Under the pieces are notes generated by a model. It was not told where the DNA came from. It was given only the letters and a program-made list of their open reading frames with translations, and made no database searches. Shown here piece after piece: positions 49,934-58,632 of a stretch of 64,000 nucleotides of DNA; within the stretch, counting starts at the first letter, position 1, and each line of letters starts with the position of its first letter. The DNA lies in NCBI RefSeq assembly GCF_900230255.1, contig NZ_OCNJ01000005.1, forward strand, positions 1 to 64,000, given 5' to 3'. Source of the stretch: Caenispirillum bisanense. Lineage in GTDB: Bacteria; Pseudomonadota; Alphaproteobacteria; Rhodospirillales; Rhodospirillaceae. Position numbers and translations under genes: made by a program.

Positions 49934-50545
49934 CTACTCCACCCGCTCGCCTGGCAGGATCACCCGGCCGCTGTCCAGCGGGTCGCTGGGCAGCGGGTCG
50001 GTGCCGAGCCCGTAGTAGGTGTCGTCGCGCCGCAGCGGTTCACCCTGCGGCAGCTCGCGCAGCTTCTGCACGTCGGGCATGGAGTCCAGGCTGTAGCGCT
50101 TGCGCTCGGCGTCCTCCGGCGGCGCGGGTACGGCGGCCAGCGTCAGCGGCACCGTGCGGTCGCCGGACCCTTCCGCCACCGGCACCGGCGTCTCCGAGCG
50201 GTAGAGCGTGCGGGCCTCGGTGAACACCCGGCCGGCCAGGGCGTACTCGTGGCCCGGCTCCAGCGTCATGGGGCGCCACTGCAGGCGGTAGGGTACCGGG
50301 GCGGTGAGCGGCCCGTCGATCACCTGGCTGGCGACGAGGAAGGGGCGGCCGGGTTCGGACCGGGTCAGGTCCACCAGCCGCACCTCGCCGCGCGCCGTCG
50401 GCGGCAGGGCGTCGCCCGCCGGCACCACGAGAACACCGCCGAGCGTGTCGACGCCATGGGGGTCGGCGCCGCGATCGGCGAAGGGGGCGCAGGCGGCGGC
50501 GAGCAACGGCAAGCAGACGGCGGCGGCGGTCACGGCGAGACGCAT
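49934..50545 (-). CDS. YbaY-like lipoprotein
   Basis: 203 aa. It has a lipobox ending at Cys19 (LLPLLAAACAPF region: LLAAAC), so it is a lipid-anchored envelope protein. The middle (about 30-110) has the YbaY-like pattern: VLVVPAGDALPPTARGEVRL, DGPLTAPVPYRLQW and VFTEARTLYRSETPV. Function unknown; the C-terminal tail DPLPSDPLDSGRVILPGERVE is duplicated in the remnant at 49637. ATG 50545 places the signal peptide correctly. Divergent from the next gene. Confidence 0.8.
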   Translation of the reverse strand: MRLAVTAAAVCLPLLAAACAPFADRGADPHGVDTLGGVLVVPAGDALPPTARGEVRLVDLTRSEPGRPFLVASQVIDGPLTAPVPYRLQWRPMTLEPGHEYALAGRVFTEARTLYRSETPVPVAEGSGDRTVPLTLAAVPAPPEDAERKRYSLDSMPDVQKLRELPQGEPLRRDDTYYGLGTDPLPSDPLDSGRVILPGERVE

Positions 50546-50643
50546 GGGCTGGGTCCTTTCCAGGCGGCGGAAGCGGAACTGGTGCAACTGCAAACACTAC
50601 GGCATCGTCGCCGTTCCAACGCATCCAAAAAGGGAAACGCCGC

Positions 50644-51126
50644 ATGAGTGAACCGCAGACCGGCCGCCCGGGTCCATACGCCCCGCGGCGCTATCGCTTC
50701 GCCGGCCTGTGGCAGACCGCCGGCTGGCGCCTGAAGGCCTACGGCATCGAGGCCGACGAGGCGGCGGCGCCGCTCGGCCCGGCCGTCCTCGCCGCCGCCC
50801 GGCGGGCCGTCGACGCCCACATCGCCGCCAGCGGCTCGGACGAGGGGTTCGAGCGGCTCGGCTTCGTCATCGTCCACCGCGGCGAGGAAGGCCTGTGGCT
50901 GCCGGTGTTCTGGTGGCACGGCGACATCCTGTGCAGCCGCCTGTTCCGCGCCGACCCGCACACCGAAGAGCCGGTCTTCGCGCCGGTGACGGAGCCCTTC
51001 GTCGCCTGCGTGTGGGAGCTGGTGGTGGTGCAGCACGAGACGGCGGCCTGGGCCGGCACCCTCATGGGCACCGACCCCGAGCCCACCCGCTATCTCGCCC
51101 GCATCCTGCCGGACGGCGTGTACTGA
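50644..51126 (+). CDS. Conserved-looking hypothetical protein, 160 aa
   Basis: I do not recognise the family. It is a soluble, mixed alpha/beta protein with Trp- and Leu-rich strands (RYRFAGLWQTAGWRLKAYGI and VWELVVVQHETAAWAG). No signal or membrane segment is seen. GGGAAACG precedes the ATG. It ends 8 nt before the convergent ArsC-like gene. Confidence 0.65.
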   Translation: MSEPQTGRPGPYAPRRYRFAGLWQTAGWRLKAYGIEADEAAAPLGPAVLAAARRAVDAHIAASGSDEGFERLGFVIVHRGEEGLWLPVFWWHGDILCSRLFRADPHTEEPVFAPVTEPFVACVWELVVVQHETAAWAGTLMGTDPEPTRYLARILPDGVY

Positions 51127-51133
51127 CGGAAGG

Positions 51134-51478
51134 TCACAGGATCTCCAGCACCTGCTCCGGCGGCCGGCCGAGGCGGGCGCGGGCGTCGTCCACCACCACG
51201 ATGGGGCGCTCGATCACCGCCGGGTGGGCGGCCATGCCGGCGATGAGCTGGGCGTCGGTCAGCGCCGGATCGTCGAGCCCGGCCTCCTTCGCCTCCTTCT
51301 TGCGCATCAGCTCGCGCGGCGTCATGCCGAGCAGACCGAGCAGGCGGGTCAGGTCCTCGGCCGACGGCGGCGTCTCCAGGTAGGCGACCACGGTCGGCTC
51401 GATCCCGCGCTCCTGCAGCAGGGCCAGCGTCTGGCGGGATTTCGAACAGCGGGGATTGTGATAGATGGTCACGGCCAT
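51134..51478 (-). CDS. ArsC/Spx-family glutaredoxin-like reductase
   Basis: 114 aa with the ArsC fold: an N-terminal catalytic Cys11 (YHNPRCSKSRQTLALL), then VVAYLETPPSAEDL and LIAGMAAHPAVIERPIVV. This is the glutaredoxin-dependent arsenate reductase class, though many close relatives have unknown substrates. No ars operon partner is nearby, so the role is not settled. ATG 51478. It is divergent from the channel gene. Confidence 0.9.
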   Translation of the reverse strand: MAVTIYHNPRCSKSRQTLALLQERGIEPTVVAYLETPPSAEDLTRLLGLLGMTPRELMRKKEAKEAGLDDPALTDAQLIAGMAAHPAVIERPIVVVDDARARLGRPPEQVLEIL

Positions 51479-51592
51479 GGTCGACTGCTCCGTTTGGTGT
51501 CGGCGGCCGCCATGCACTACAACTGTCGGCATCCGATGCGCCGCCGGGCGCGTTGCGCCGGTTGAACCAGATGAAGGGTGCTTCCTCTTGCC

Positions 51593-53986
51593 ATGAAGCG
51601 TACTGCCGCACAACCCCGCCTCCTCCCCGCCCTTCTCGCCCTGGTCCTGATGCTGACCGCCGTGCTCGCCGCCGCACCGCCGGCGGCGGCCCAGCAGAGC
51701 GGCGGCCAGCCCGCCGTCTCCGCCGAGACCACCGAGCAGCTGGAAGCCCTGGTCGGCACCCTGAAGGACGAGGGCCGCCGCCAGCAGCTCATCGGCCAGC
51801 TGGAGGCCATGATCGCCGCCCAGCAGCAGGTGGACGCCGCACCGCCGCCGCCGTCGTCCCTGGGCGCACGCCTGCTCGACCGGGTGTCGACCGGCCTCGG
51901 CGCCGCCAGCGCCCAGGTGGTGAAGCTGGCCACCGCCGCCGCCGACCTGCCGGGCGTCGCCCGCTGGTTCGCCCGCTGGACCGGCGACCCCGACATCCGT
52001 GCCCGCGTCGCCCTCGGCGCTTTGCGGGTGACGGGCATCGTCGCCTGCGCCCTGCTCGCCCTGTGGATCGCTCAGCGCGCCGTCGCCCGCCCGCGCCACC
52101 GCCTGGAGGTGCGCGAGGTGAAGCCGCGGTGGCTCGAGCGCGTCTTCCTCACCATCGGCCTCGCGCTGGTGGAGCTGATCCCGCCCGCCGCCATGGTGGC
52201 CGTGGGCTACGCCGTCATGCCGCTGGTCAACCCGGCGCCCAGCGCCCGCGTCGCCGCCATTGTGCTCATCACGGCGCTGGCGGTGCTGCAGGTGGTGCTG
52301 ATCGTCGCCCGCCTGCTGCTGGCCCCCCGCGCCCGACCGCTGCGCTGGCTGCCGCTGGGTGACGAGACGGCGCATTACCTCTATCTGTGGGTCCGCCGGC
52401 TGGCGCTGATCGGCGTCATCGGCTTCTTCGGGGCCGAGGCCGCGGTGATCTTCGGCCTGCCGCCGGGCGGCCATGCGCTCATCACCCGGGTGGTCGGCGC
52501 CGTCATCGCCGTGCTGCTGGTCATCATCGTCATGCAGAACCGCCAGCCGGTGGCGCAGTGGATCCGCGCCCGCCGCATGGTGGTGCGCCAGGCGCCGCTC
52601 GACGCCACGCCGGAAGGCGCCGCCGCCGAGGCCGACGCCCACGCCAAGCCCCTGCGCCCCACCGGCGCCATCGGCCGTGTCGTGCGTGAACGCTTCGCCG
52701 ACGTCTGGCACATCCTGGCCGCCCTCTACGTGCTGGCCCTCTACGGCGTGTGGGCGTTGTCGGTGGATGGCGGGTTCGAGTACATCCTGCGCGCCACGGT
52801 GCTGTCGGCGGTGGTGATCGCGCTCGCCGTCGGCCTCGTGACGGTGCTGTCGCGCGGCGTCGACCGGGTGTTCCACATCTCCGACGACGTGAAGGACCGC
52901 TTCCCCGGCATCGAGAAGCGCGCCAACCGCTACACCCCGCTGCTGCACACCACCGTGCGGCTGGTGGTCTTCGTGGTCGCCGCCGGGGCCGTGCTGCAGG
53001 TGTGGGGCGTCGGCGTGGTCGAGGCCCTGGCGAGCGGCACCGGCCGCCGCGTCGCCGGCGCCGCCGTCACCATCGCCATCGTGCTGACGGTCAGCCTGGT
53101 GATCTGGGAGTTCGCCTCCTCGGCCATCGAGCGCTACCTGTCCACCACCGACGCCGACGGCAACGTCGTGGAGCGCTCCGCCCGCGCCAAGACCCTGCTG
53201 CCGCTGGCCCGCAACGTGCTGCTCGTCGCCATGATCGTGGTGGTCGGGCTGGTGGTGCTGTCGGAGCTGGGGGTCAACATCGCGCCGCTGCTGGCCGGTG
53301 CCGGCGTGGTCGGCCTGGCGGTCGGCTTCGGCTCGCAGAAGCTGGTGCAGGACATCATCACCGGCGCCTTCATCCTGTTCGAGAACACCATCTCGGTCGG
53401 CGACGTGGTGGCGGTGGGCGGCCATTCCGGCGTGGTGGAGGGCATGACCGTGCGCTCCATCCGCCTGCGCGACATGACCGGCACGGTGCACAGCATCCCC
53501 TTCTCGGCGGTCGACAAGGTCTCCAACCTCACCAAGGACTTCAGCTACTACGTGCTGAACATCGGCGTCGCCTACCGCGAGGACACCGACCAGGTGGTGG
53601 AGGTGTGCAAGGAGATCCTGGAGGAGATGCGCCAGGACCCCGAACACGCCGTCAACATCCTGGAGCCGCTGGAAGTGCTGGGCGTCGACGCCTTCGCCGA
53701 CAGCGCGGTCATCATCAAGGCCCGCATCAAGACCCTGCCCATCAAGCAATGGTCCACGGGCCGCGAGTACAATCGCCGCATGAAGAAGAAGTTCGACGAG
53801 CTGGGCATCGAGATCCCCTTCCCGCACCAGACCATCTACTTCGGCGAGGACAAGCAGGGCAAGGCGCCGCCCGCCCGCCTGCTGCTGGAAGGCAACGGAA
53901 GCAGCGGCGGCGCGCCGATCCCGCCCGCGCCACCCTCCCCGCCGGTCAACGACACCGGCCCGGCGCCCGAGCCGCGCCCGGCCTGA
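51593..53986 (+). CDS. Large MscS-type mechanosensitive channel
   Basis: 797 aa. A signal peptide or N-terminal helix (about 10-35) leads into a Gln-rich periplasmic stretch, then about eight or nine membrane helices, and the MscS core at about 590-760: LLAGAGVVGLAVGFGSQKLV (the pore-lining TM3 region) and QDIITGAFILFENTISVGDV. The tail is cytoplasmic and Pro-rich. It should open under membrane tension. It is larger than MscS itself and belongs to the multi-helix subgroup. A start at 51578 would add five residues. Confidence 0.9.
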   Translation: MKRTAAQPRLLPALLALVLMLTAVLAAAPPAAAQQSGGQPAVSAETTEQLEALVGTLKDEGRRQQLIGQLEAMIAAQQQVDAAPPPPSSLGARLLDRVSTGLGAASAQVVKLATAAADLPGVARWFARWTGDPDIRARVALGALRVTGIVACALLALWIAQRAVARPRHRLEVREVKPRWLERVFLTIGLALVELIPPAAMVAVGYAVMPLVNPAPSARVAAIVLITALAVLQVVLIVARLLLAPRARPLRWLPLGDETAHYLYLWVRRLALIGVIGFFGAEAAVIFGLPPGGHALITRVVGAVIAVLLVIIVMQNRQPVAQWIRARRMVVRQAPLDATPEGAAAEADAHAKPLRPTGAIGRVVRERFADVWHILAALYVLALYGVWALSVDGGFEYILRATVLSAVVIALAVGLVTVLSRGVDRVFHISDDVKDRFPGIEKRANRYTPLLHTTVRLVVFVVAAGAVLQVWGVGVVEALASGTGRRVAGAAVTIAIVLTVSLVIWEFASSAIERYLSTTDADGNVVERSARAKTLLPLARNVLLVAMIVVVGLVVLSELGVNIAPLLAGAGVVGLAVGFGSQKLVQDIITGAFILFENTISVGDVVAVGGHSGVVEGMTVRSIRLRDMTGTVHSIPFSAVDKVSNLTKDFSYYVLNIGVAYREDTDQVVEVCKEILEEMRQDPEHAVNILEPLEVLGVDAFADSAVIIKARIKTLPIKQWSTGREYNRRMKKKFDELGIEIPFPHQTIYFGEDKQGKAPPARLLLEGNGSSGGAPIPPAPPSPPVNDTGPAPEPRPA

Positions 53987-53996
53987 CGCACGGGCC

Positions 53997-54029
53997 GGGA
54001 GGGGCCGCCGCCCTCGGCGTGCCCCTCCC
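53997..54029 (+). terminator. Possible terminator hairpin after the channel gene
   Basis: A 9-bp stem GGGAGGGGC with GCCCCTCCC (53997-54005 and 54021-54029) and a 15-nt loop, 11 nt after the stop. No T run follows. Confidence 0.4.
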
Positions 54030-54139
54030 GCCTGTCGCACACCCTCAACATTTCCGCCGCAAACCCTTCACTGGACCCGCCGCGCCGGCGCCCGCACAAC
54101 TCTCGGCACCGCAGCCACCGCCGCCGAGGGCCCTCCGCC

Positions 54140-55192
54140 GTGCGCATCGCCATCGTGACCGACGCCTGGTATCCGCAGCGCAACGGCGTCGTGCGCGTCC
54201 TCGGCACCCTGCATGATCGGCTGGTGGCGCGCGGGCACGAGGTGCTGGTCGTCAGCCCCGACCAGTTCTTCACCGTGCCCATGCCCACCTACAGCGAGAT
54301 CCGCCTCGCCCTCTTCGCCAAGGCGCGGGTCGGGCGCATGCTGGACGCCTTCGCGCCCGAGGCGGTGCACATCCCGACAGAAGGGCCGCTCGGCAAGGTC
54401 GCCCGCGCCTGGTGCCTGCGCCGCGGCCACCCCTTCACCACCGCCTATCACACCAAGTTCCCGGAATACGTCCACGCCCGCACGCGCCTGCCGCTGCCGC
54501 TGCTGCGCACCTGGATCCGCCGCTTCCACGCGCCCTCGCAGGCGGTGCTGGCGCCCTCCCCCTCCGTCTTCCGCGAGCTGACGGCCGAGGGCTACGGCAA
54601 CGTGGTGGAATGGAGCCACGGCGTCGACGTCGACACCTTCCGCCCCGGCCCCAAGGACTTCTTCGCCGCCCTGCCGCGGCCCATCTTCCTCTACGTCGGG
54701 CGGGTGACGGTGGACAAGAACCTGCCGGCCTACCTCGCCCTCGACCTGCCGGGCAGCAAGGTGGTGGTGGGCGACGGGCCGAGCCGCGCCGATTACATGA
54801 AGCGCTTCCCCGCCGTCACCTTCCACATCGCCGACGGCGGCGATACCGAGCTGGCGGCCTGCTACAACGCCGCCGACGCCTTCGTCTTCCCGAGCCGCAC
54901 CGACACCTTCGGACTGGTGATGCTGGAGGCGCTGGCCTGCGGCGTGCCCGTCGCCGCCTTCCCCGTCACCGGCCCGACCGACGTGCTGGGCGACAGCGGC
55001 GCCGGCGTGCTGGACGAAGACCTGCGCGCCGCCGCCCTCGCCGCCCTGGAGATCCCGCCGGAGCGCTGCCGGGCGCACGCCTGCGGCTTCTCGTGGGAGA
55101 CGGTGACCGACCAGTTCCTCGGCTTCCTGGCGCCCCTCGACGCCGCCGCCGACCGCGAGCCCGCCCGCCGCCGCCGCGCCGGCGCTGCGTGA
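54140..55192 (+). CDS. Family 4 glycosyltransferase
   Basis: 350 aa with the GT-B fold of family 4: an N-terminal ITDAWYPQRNGVVRVLGTLH-type loop (IVTDAWYPQRNGVVRVLGTL), ACCEPTOR-side HTKFPEYVHART, and the C-terminal donor site DGGDTELAACYNAADAFVFP then SRTDTFGLVMLEALACGVPV with the E-x7-E pattern. It transfers a sugar, perhaps to a lipid or surface glycan. The start is a GTG at 54140. It stands alone, with the island to its right. Confidence 0.92.
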   Translation: MRIAIVTDAWYPQRNGVVRVLGTLHDRLVARGHEVLVVSPDQFFTVPMPTYSEIRLALFAKARVGRMLDAFAPEAVHIPTEGPLGKVARAWCLRRGHPFTTAYHTKFPEYVHARTRLPLPLLRTWIRRFHAPSQAVLAPSPSVFRELTAEGYGNVVEWSHGVDVDTFRPGPKDFFAALPRPIFLYVGRVTVDKNLPAYLALDLPGSKVVVGDGPSRADYMKRFPAVTFHIADGGDTELAACYNAADAFVFPSRTDTFGLVMLEALACGVPVAAFPVTGPTDVLGDSGAGVLDEDLRAAALAALEIPPERCRAHACGFSWETVTDQFLGFLAPLDAAADREPARRRRAGAA

Positions 55193-55752
55193 TCGAACCG
55201 TTCGCTCAATAGCGACAACACTTCCAATTGGAGCGATGACGGGCCCGGCGCTAGGGTGATGTCAGCGATCAGGACCGACCGCCCCGGCTCCCCTCCCCGG
55301 CGCGGCCCCTGCATCGAGACGACCCGGCAGCCGCCCGGAGCCCGACTCCCCCGACGGGCTCCGCTCCCCCCGAACGCGGGCAGATGCCGGCCACGGCCGG
55401 GGGCGGCGGACACGCTCCGCCCCTCCCACCCCGCGATCCCCTCCTCCGGGAGGGCGACCCCGCCGCCCCCGCGCCGCCGACGTTTCCCGCCTGGACCAGA
55501 GTTGCGCCGCCGGTTGAGCGGAGCCCATGCGCGTGCCGCGCGCGGGCTGCCGCCCGCATCCGCTTGGAGGCACAGCCTCCACACCTCCAGCCTTTTCTTT
55601 AGGGAGGTCGGGGCCTGGGCGATCCAGCGGCGGCGGCGAACGCGGCTTGAGGGGGTAGTGTGTAACGACAGGAACCGCCGCAATGCATTGACACGCAATC
55701 CACTGCCTGCTCAACTTCGGCCAGCCCTACAAAATTCCGACGCCCACAAGTT
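55193..55752. other. Intergenic region left of the AT-rich island
   Basis: 560 nt with no credible gene. The first part is GC-rich and has inverted GGAGGC/GCCTCC hairpins around 55564-55580 that look like an interspersed repeat. Base composition drops sharply after about 55680. TTGACA at 55688-55693 is a perfect -35 hexamer for the island, but no good -10 is apparent. Confidence 0.5.
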
Positions 55753-56511
55753 ATGACCTTTAGCACCTATATTAACGAGACCGAAGGACCGCCCGCGCGG
55801 CTGCCGCTGACCCACGCGACAGACTGCATTGGGTTCCATTCAATAATGACAGCGCAGGCGATAACATTGCCGGAGAAATGCAAAGTTTTTAACAGAGAAA
55901 TAGTCTACAGCTTCTACGGTCGCCCCGCATACCGAGTCAACTTTAAGGATGATGCCGCGCATTCTGAACTGGCCTATGCGCCAGTTTGTTTTGTTTTAAA
56001 CCCTTCAGAAGCACCTGTCGACGCGATATATCCCTTCGACACTGGAGGATTCGAGCGGTATCGGCCTTTTATCCACCACAACCTCACGCTCGAAGACTTT
56101 CGCTTACCTGGAGATATCGGGTTTGCGCAAAAAATAGTCGCTCGCTTTTTCGGAAGCAACCGAAGGTACTATGATGCAGCTGCTCATGGGGCAGCGGACG
56201 TACCCGTGCTTGAGTTTGCGGCCTCAGCCTACAACTCCTTGATCCAATCGCAAGGCAGGGGTGGTGACGACAGAAACTCGTGCATCGAAGTTCAGATGTC
56301 TCCACCTCTAGACATCCGGAACTCCGTACTGGCTGTGGCAATGCCGGTAAAAATGGCTGATAATACAGCTATTTTATCTTACATAAAGTCAATTAACGCC
56401 ACTATACTACCATATAGAATCAAGGATAGATTTCGCCCAATTGAGTTGGCGGGGCTTATTGACCATCTAGTGGAGAACTTTTACGGAAACGCGGGCTATC
56501 TCAATGATTGA
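55753..56511 (+). CDS. Island gene A, unknown protein with an H-Y-E layout
   Basis: 252 aa, no family I can name. The N-terminus has LTHATDCIGFHSIM with His21, followed by KCKVFNREIVYSFYGRPAYR with Tyr55, and the middle has DDRNSCIEVQMSPPL with Glu169 and then SVLAVAMPVKM. The order His, Tyr, Glu with this spacing resembles ADP-ribosyltransferase-like folds of the DarT kind, which is only an inference. The start could be ATG 55753 or 55846; the first keeps the His block. AT-rich codon use (ATA, AGA, TTA) differs from all neighbours. It overlaps gene B by 8 nt. Confidence 0.6.
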   Translation: MTFSTYINETEGPPARLPLTHATDCIGFHSIMTAQAITLPEKCKVFNREIVYSFYGRPAYRVNFKDDAAHSELAYAPVCFVLNPSEAPVDAIYPFDTGGFERYRPFIHHNLTLEDFRLPGDIGFAQKIVARFFGSNRRYYDAAAHGAADVPVLEFAASAYNSLIQSQGRGGDDRNSCIEVQMSPPLDIRNSVLAVAMPVKMADNTAILSYIKSINATILPYRIKDRFRPIELAGLIDHLVENFYGNAGYLND

Positions 56512-56866
56512 CGACAAATACAAGCTCGCCGGGCTATTTGTTCCCACCGGAGAGTTTCCGAGCTTCTCATTGCCGGTTTTCCTGTGCGCATTCAGGAATC
56601 CTTACTACATACAAAACGTCAACGAATCGGGAAACATCAGCCATTTTGAGGAGCTTGACCCAGAAGGCTTGATGATAATCCCGATATTTACAGATGAAGA
56701 AAATTACAAGAAGATAGATGATGAGGCAATTTGGGCTATATCTATAGATCATGAAAATCATATCTATGGAACAAAAGAAAATCTCTTAAATATGGCGGCG
56801 CGGCCGCTCAAACGAGGCAAATTCGACAACGACATTTTTTTGCTTTGGAACTTTCTCAATTCCTAG
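56504..56866 (+). CDS. Island gene B, unknown small protein
   Basis: 120 aa, very AT-rich, not recognised. It is acidic, with aromatic clusters (FRNPYYIQNVNESGNISHFE) and ends DNDIFLLWNFLNS. The ATG overlaps the stop of gene A (ATGATTGA), which suggests translational coupling. Its last 22 nt overlap the reading frame of gene C in the -1 frame, at a T7 run (56835-56841). It may be a separate protein or the N-terminal part of a frameshifted B-C fusion. Confidence 0.6.
   Translation: MIDDKYKLAGLFVPTGEFPSFSLPVFLCAFRNPYYIQNVNESGNISHFEELDPEGLMIIPIFTDEENYKKIDDEAIWAISIDHENHIYGTKENLLNMAARPLKRGKFDNDIFLLWNFLNS
56835..56842 (+). other. Possible -1 frameshift site at the B/C overlap
   Basis: In the frame of gene B the codons are ATT TTT TTG, giving the slippery heptamer T TTT TTG. 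A -1 slip here enters the frame of gene C exactly (GCT TTG GAA...). The T7 run could also be a read error, in which case B and C are a single gene. Confidence 0.35.
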
Positions 56867-58632
56867 ACGACGAGAAGAGCATACGGAAGTACCTTACTCG
56901 GTGCGATCGTTCACTTTCGGTAGCGGCGCCGCGCGCAGTTGAAGGATGGCGAAGCTCACTACTCTTCAGTGCAACTTTTGATGTACTGAAGGATTATTCC
57001 CAAGAAGGCAAACGCCATCTTACCGCGCCCCCTCGCGTGCGACTTCAAGGGGACCAAGCGACAGTAAGGGTAAAAGGATCTTCTCTCTCTGCAGCGGACG
57101 TTCAAGAATTCCGCGCCGCTCTTACTCGTGCCCTCCAACCATACTTGTCTACGTTCGGAATTAGTCAGAGTGGTTTCTCCCTATCTATAGACGATGACGA
57201 CGCCTCTTCCTCCGATATGCATAGTTCAGCCAGCCCTTATCCAGTTGCAGTTGTCTCTCTCGATCAGCCATCCCGTCGCTTGTTAGCACATGCCTCATCT
57301 TCGGCTGCTTTTCCCACCAACTTCGACGCTTATCATCTTCATGACGGAAATTTAACTCAGAAGCTAATTGCTAAGCACGACGCTTCATGTGCGACAAAAG
57401 AACACCTACTTCTGGTTTTTGCCTTAGTCACCAAGTTCACAGATACAAGCATTTTATTATCTCGGATCCATGGCCTTAACGGCGACGCTCTCCATGGTAG
57501 ATGTGCTCACGTGAACTTCGTCGTACTCGACGGTGGAGCCAAGCCCAGCGGACGGTCACTTGCCGAACAAGACGCTACGATCACGTGGCTCTACAGACCT
57601 GAACGCATAAGGCAAGACTTCAGAACCGCTCCTAGCCATATCGCGCTGACCAGCTTTCTGCGGTCAGCACAAACACTTCTAGAAAGCGAATTATTTGGCG
57701 TCAATGATTGGAAAAATCGCCAAGAAGGGCACAATGTTTACATTTGTGTTGCGCACCCAGAAGTATACAGCCAACCAGAACTATTCAAGACCGTTCTAGG
57801 TGCTCCTCTCCCCGTGACGGCTGCACGCCGGATTGAAGTCTTTACCGCTCGTGGGCGCGATTCGGGTTTTGATAACAGATTTCCTGCCTTTTTCAGGGCC
57901 AGCGGGTGGCCTCGATCAGGCCAGGTAAAGATGGGCCGACCACGAAGGTATACGACCTCTGCCGCACATCTGCGGAGGTACGCCGGGGTTCTATTTTCAG
58001 CCTTTGACGAGAGCAACGACACCGGCGCCAGATTGAAGTTGCTTGAACCCTTCCTGAGGTGGGCCGGGATGCATGTCCGGCGTAAGGGCACGGACTCCCT
58101 CACCTGCGAGTACGGCGGAGTACAGGCGGAGCTTTCATACGGCTCGCCATCTCGGACACCTGTTGTTACGGGCACATTTCTAGGTCATATCACCACTCAG
58201 GGCGCATACCCAATCCCACGGCAGGTTGAAGCTATGCGAGAGGGTCTTCTTCTCGTCAGCGAACGTCAGTTGGCGAGGATGCCGCCCGCAGCGGGACTGT
58301 GGGGATTGCTTTTTGCCCAGTTCAGGGGCCTGCCAAGCAATTCAATAGCGGAACTCCTAAAGCCTGTGGTCAACTACATGTTTGAGGAGAAAGTAACCAC
58401 TTTGAGCGGAGCGGCAATAACAAAGCTCTTGTCTGAAATTCCTAGGCCATGGGCTGAATCACAATTCCCTGCATGGGAAAAAAAGTTTCGAGCCACAAGC
58501 GCAGAGTGGCCGGAAGCTTTTATCATGAATTTTGGGGGCCGCCGAAAGATCGTGGTTTTCTGCGGCTACGTGGGTATCTACCTTGAGTACGTGTTGCCAC
58601 CAGATCAAGATGAGCCGTCTACGCCCGCGTAG
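56845..58632 (+). CDS. Island gene C, unknown large protein
   Basis: 595 aa when started at the TTG at 56845. No Walker, helicase, nuclease or membrane motif can be seen. It looks like a mixed alpha/beta protein, with HLLLVFALVTKFTDTSILLS, a His/Gly-rich GLNGDALHGRCAHVNFVVLD and an Arg-rich RPRRYTTSAAHLRRYAG. There is no ATG near the start and no ribosome site, so it may be reached by -1 frameshifting at the T7 run or by coupled reinitiation from gene B. It ends at 58632 inside a palindrome, CTACGCCCGCGTAG, that also supplies the stop of the convergent DUF29 gene. It is AT-richer than its neighbours, though less than gene B. Confidence 0.6.
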   Translation: MELSQFLDDEKSIRKYLTRCDRSLSVAAPRAVEGWRSSLLFSATFDVLKDYSQEGKRHLTAPPRVRLQGDQATVRVKGSSLSAADVQEFRAALTRALQPYLSTFGISQSGFSLSIDDDDASSSDMHSSASPYPVAVVSLDQPSRRLLAHASSSAAFPTNFDAYHLHDGNLTQKLIAKHDASCATKEHLLLVFALVTKFTDTSILLSRIHGLNGDALHGRCAHVNFVVLDGGAKPSGRSLAEQDATITWLYRPERIRQDFRTAPSHIALTSFLRSAQTLLESELFGVNDWKNRQEGHNVYICVAHPEVYSQPELFKTVLGAPLPVTAARRIEVFTARGRDSGFDNRFPAFFRASGWPRSGQVKMGRPRRYTTSAAHLRRYAGVLFSAFDESNDTGARLKLLEPFLRWAGMHVRRKGTDSLTCEYGGVQAELSYGSPSRTPVVTGTFLGHITTQGAYPIPRQVEAMREGLLLVSERQLARMPPAAGLWGLLFAQFRGLPSNSIAELLKPVVNYMFEEKVTTLSGAAITKLLSEIPRPWAESQFPAWEKKFRATSAEWPEAFIMNFGGRRKIVVFCGYVGIYLEYVLPPDQDEPSTPA

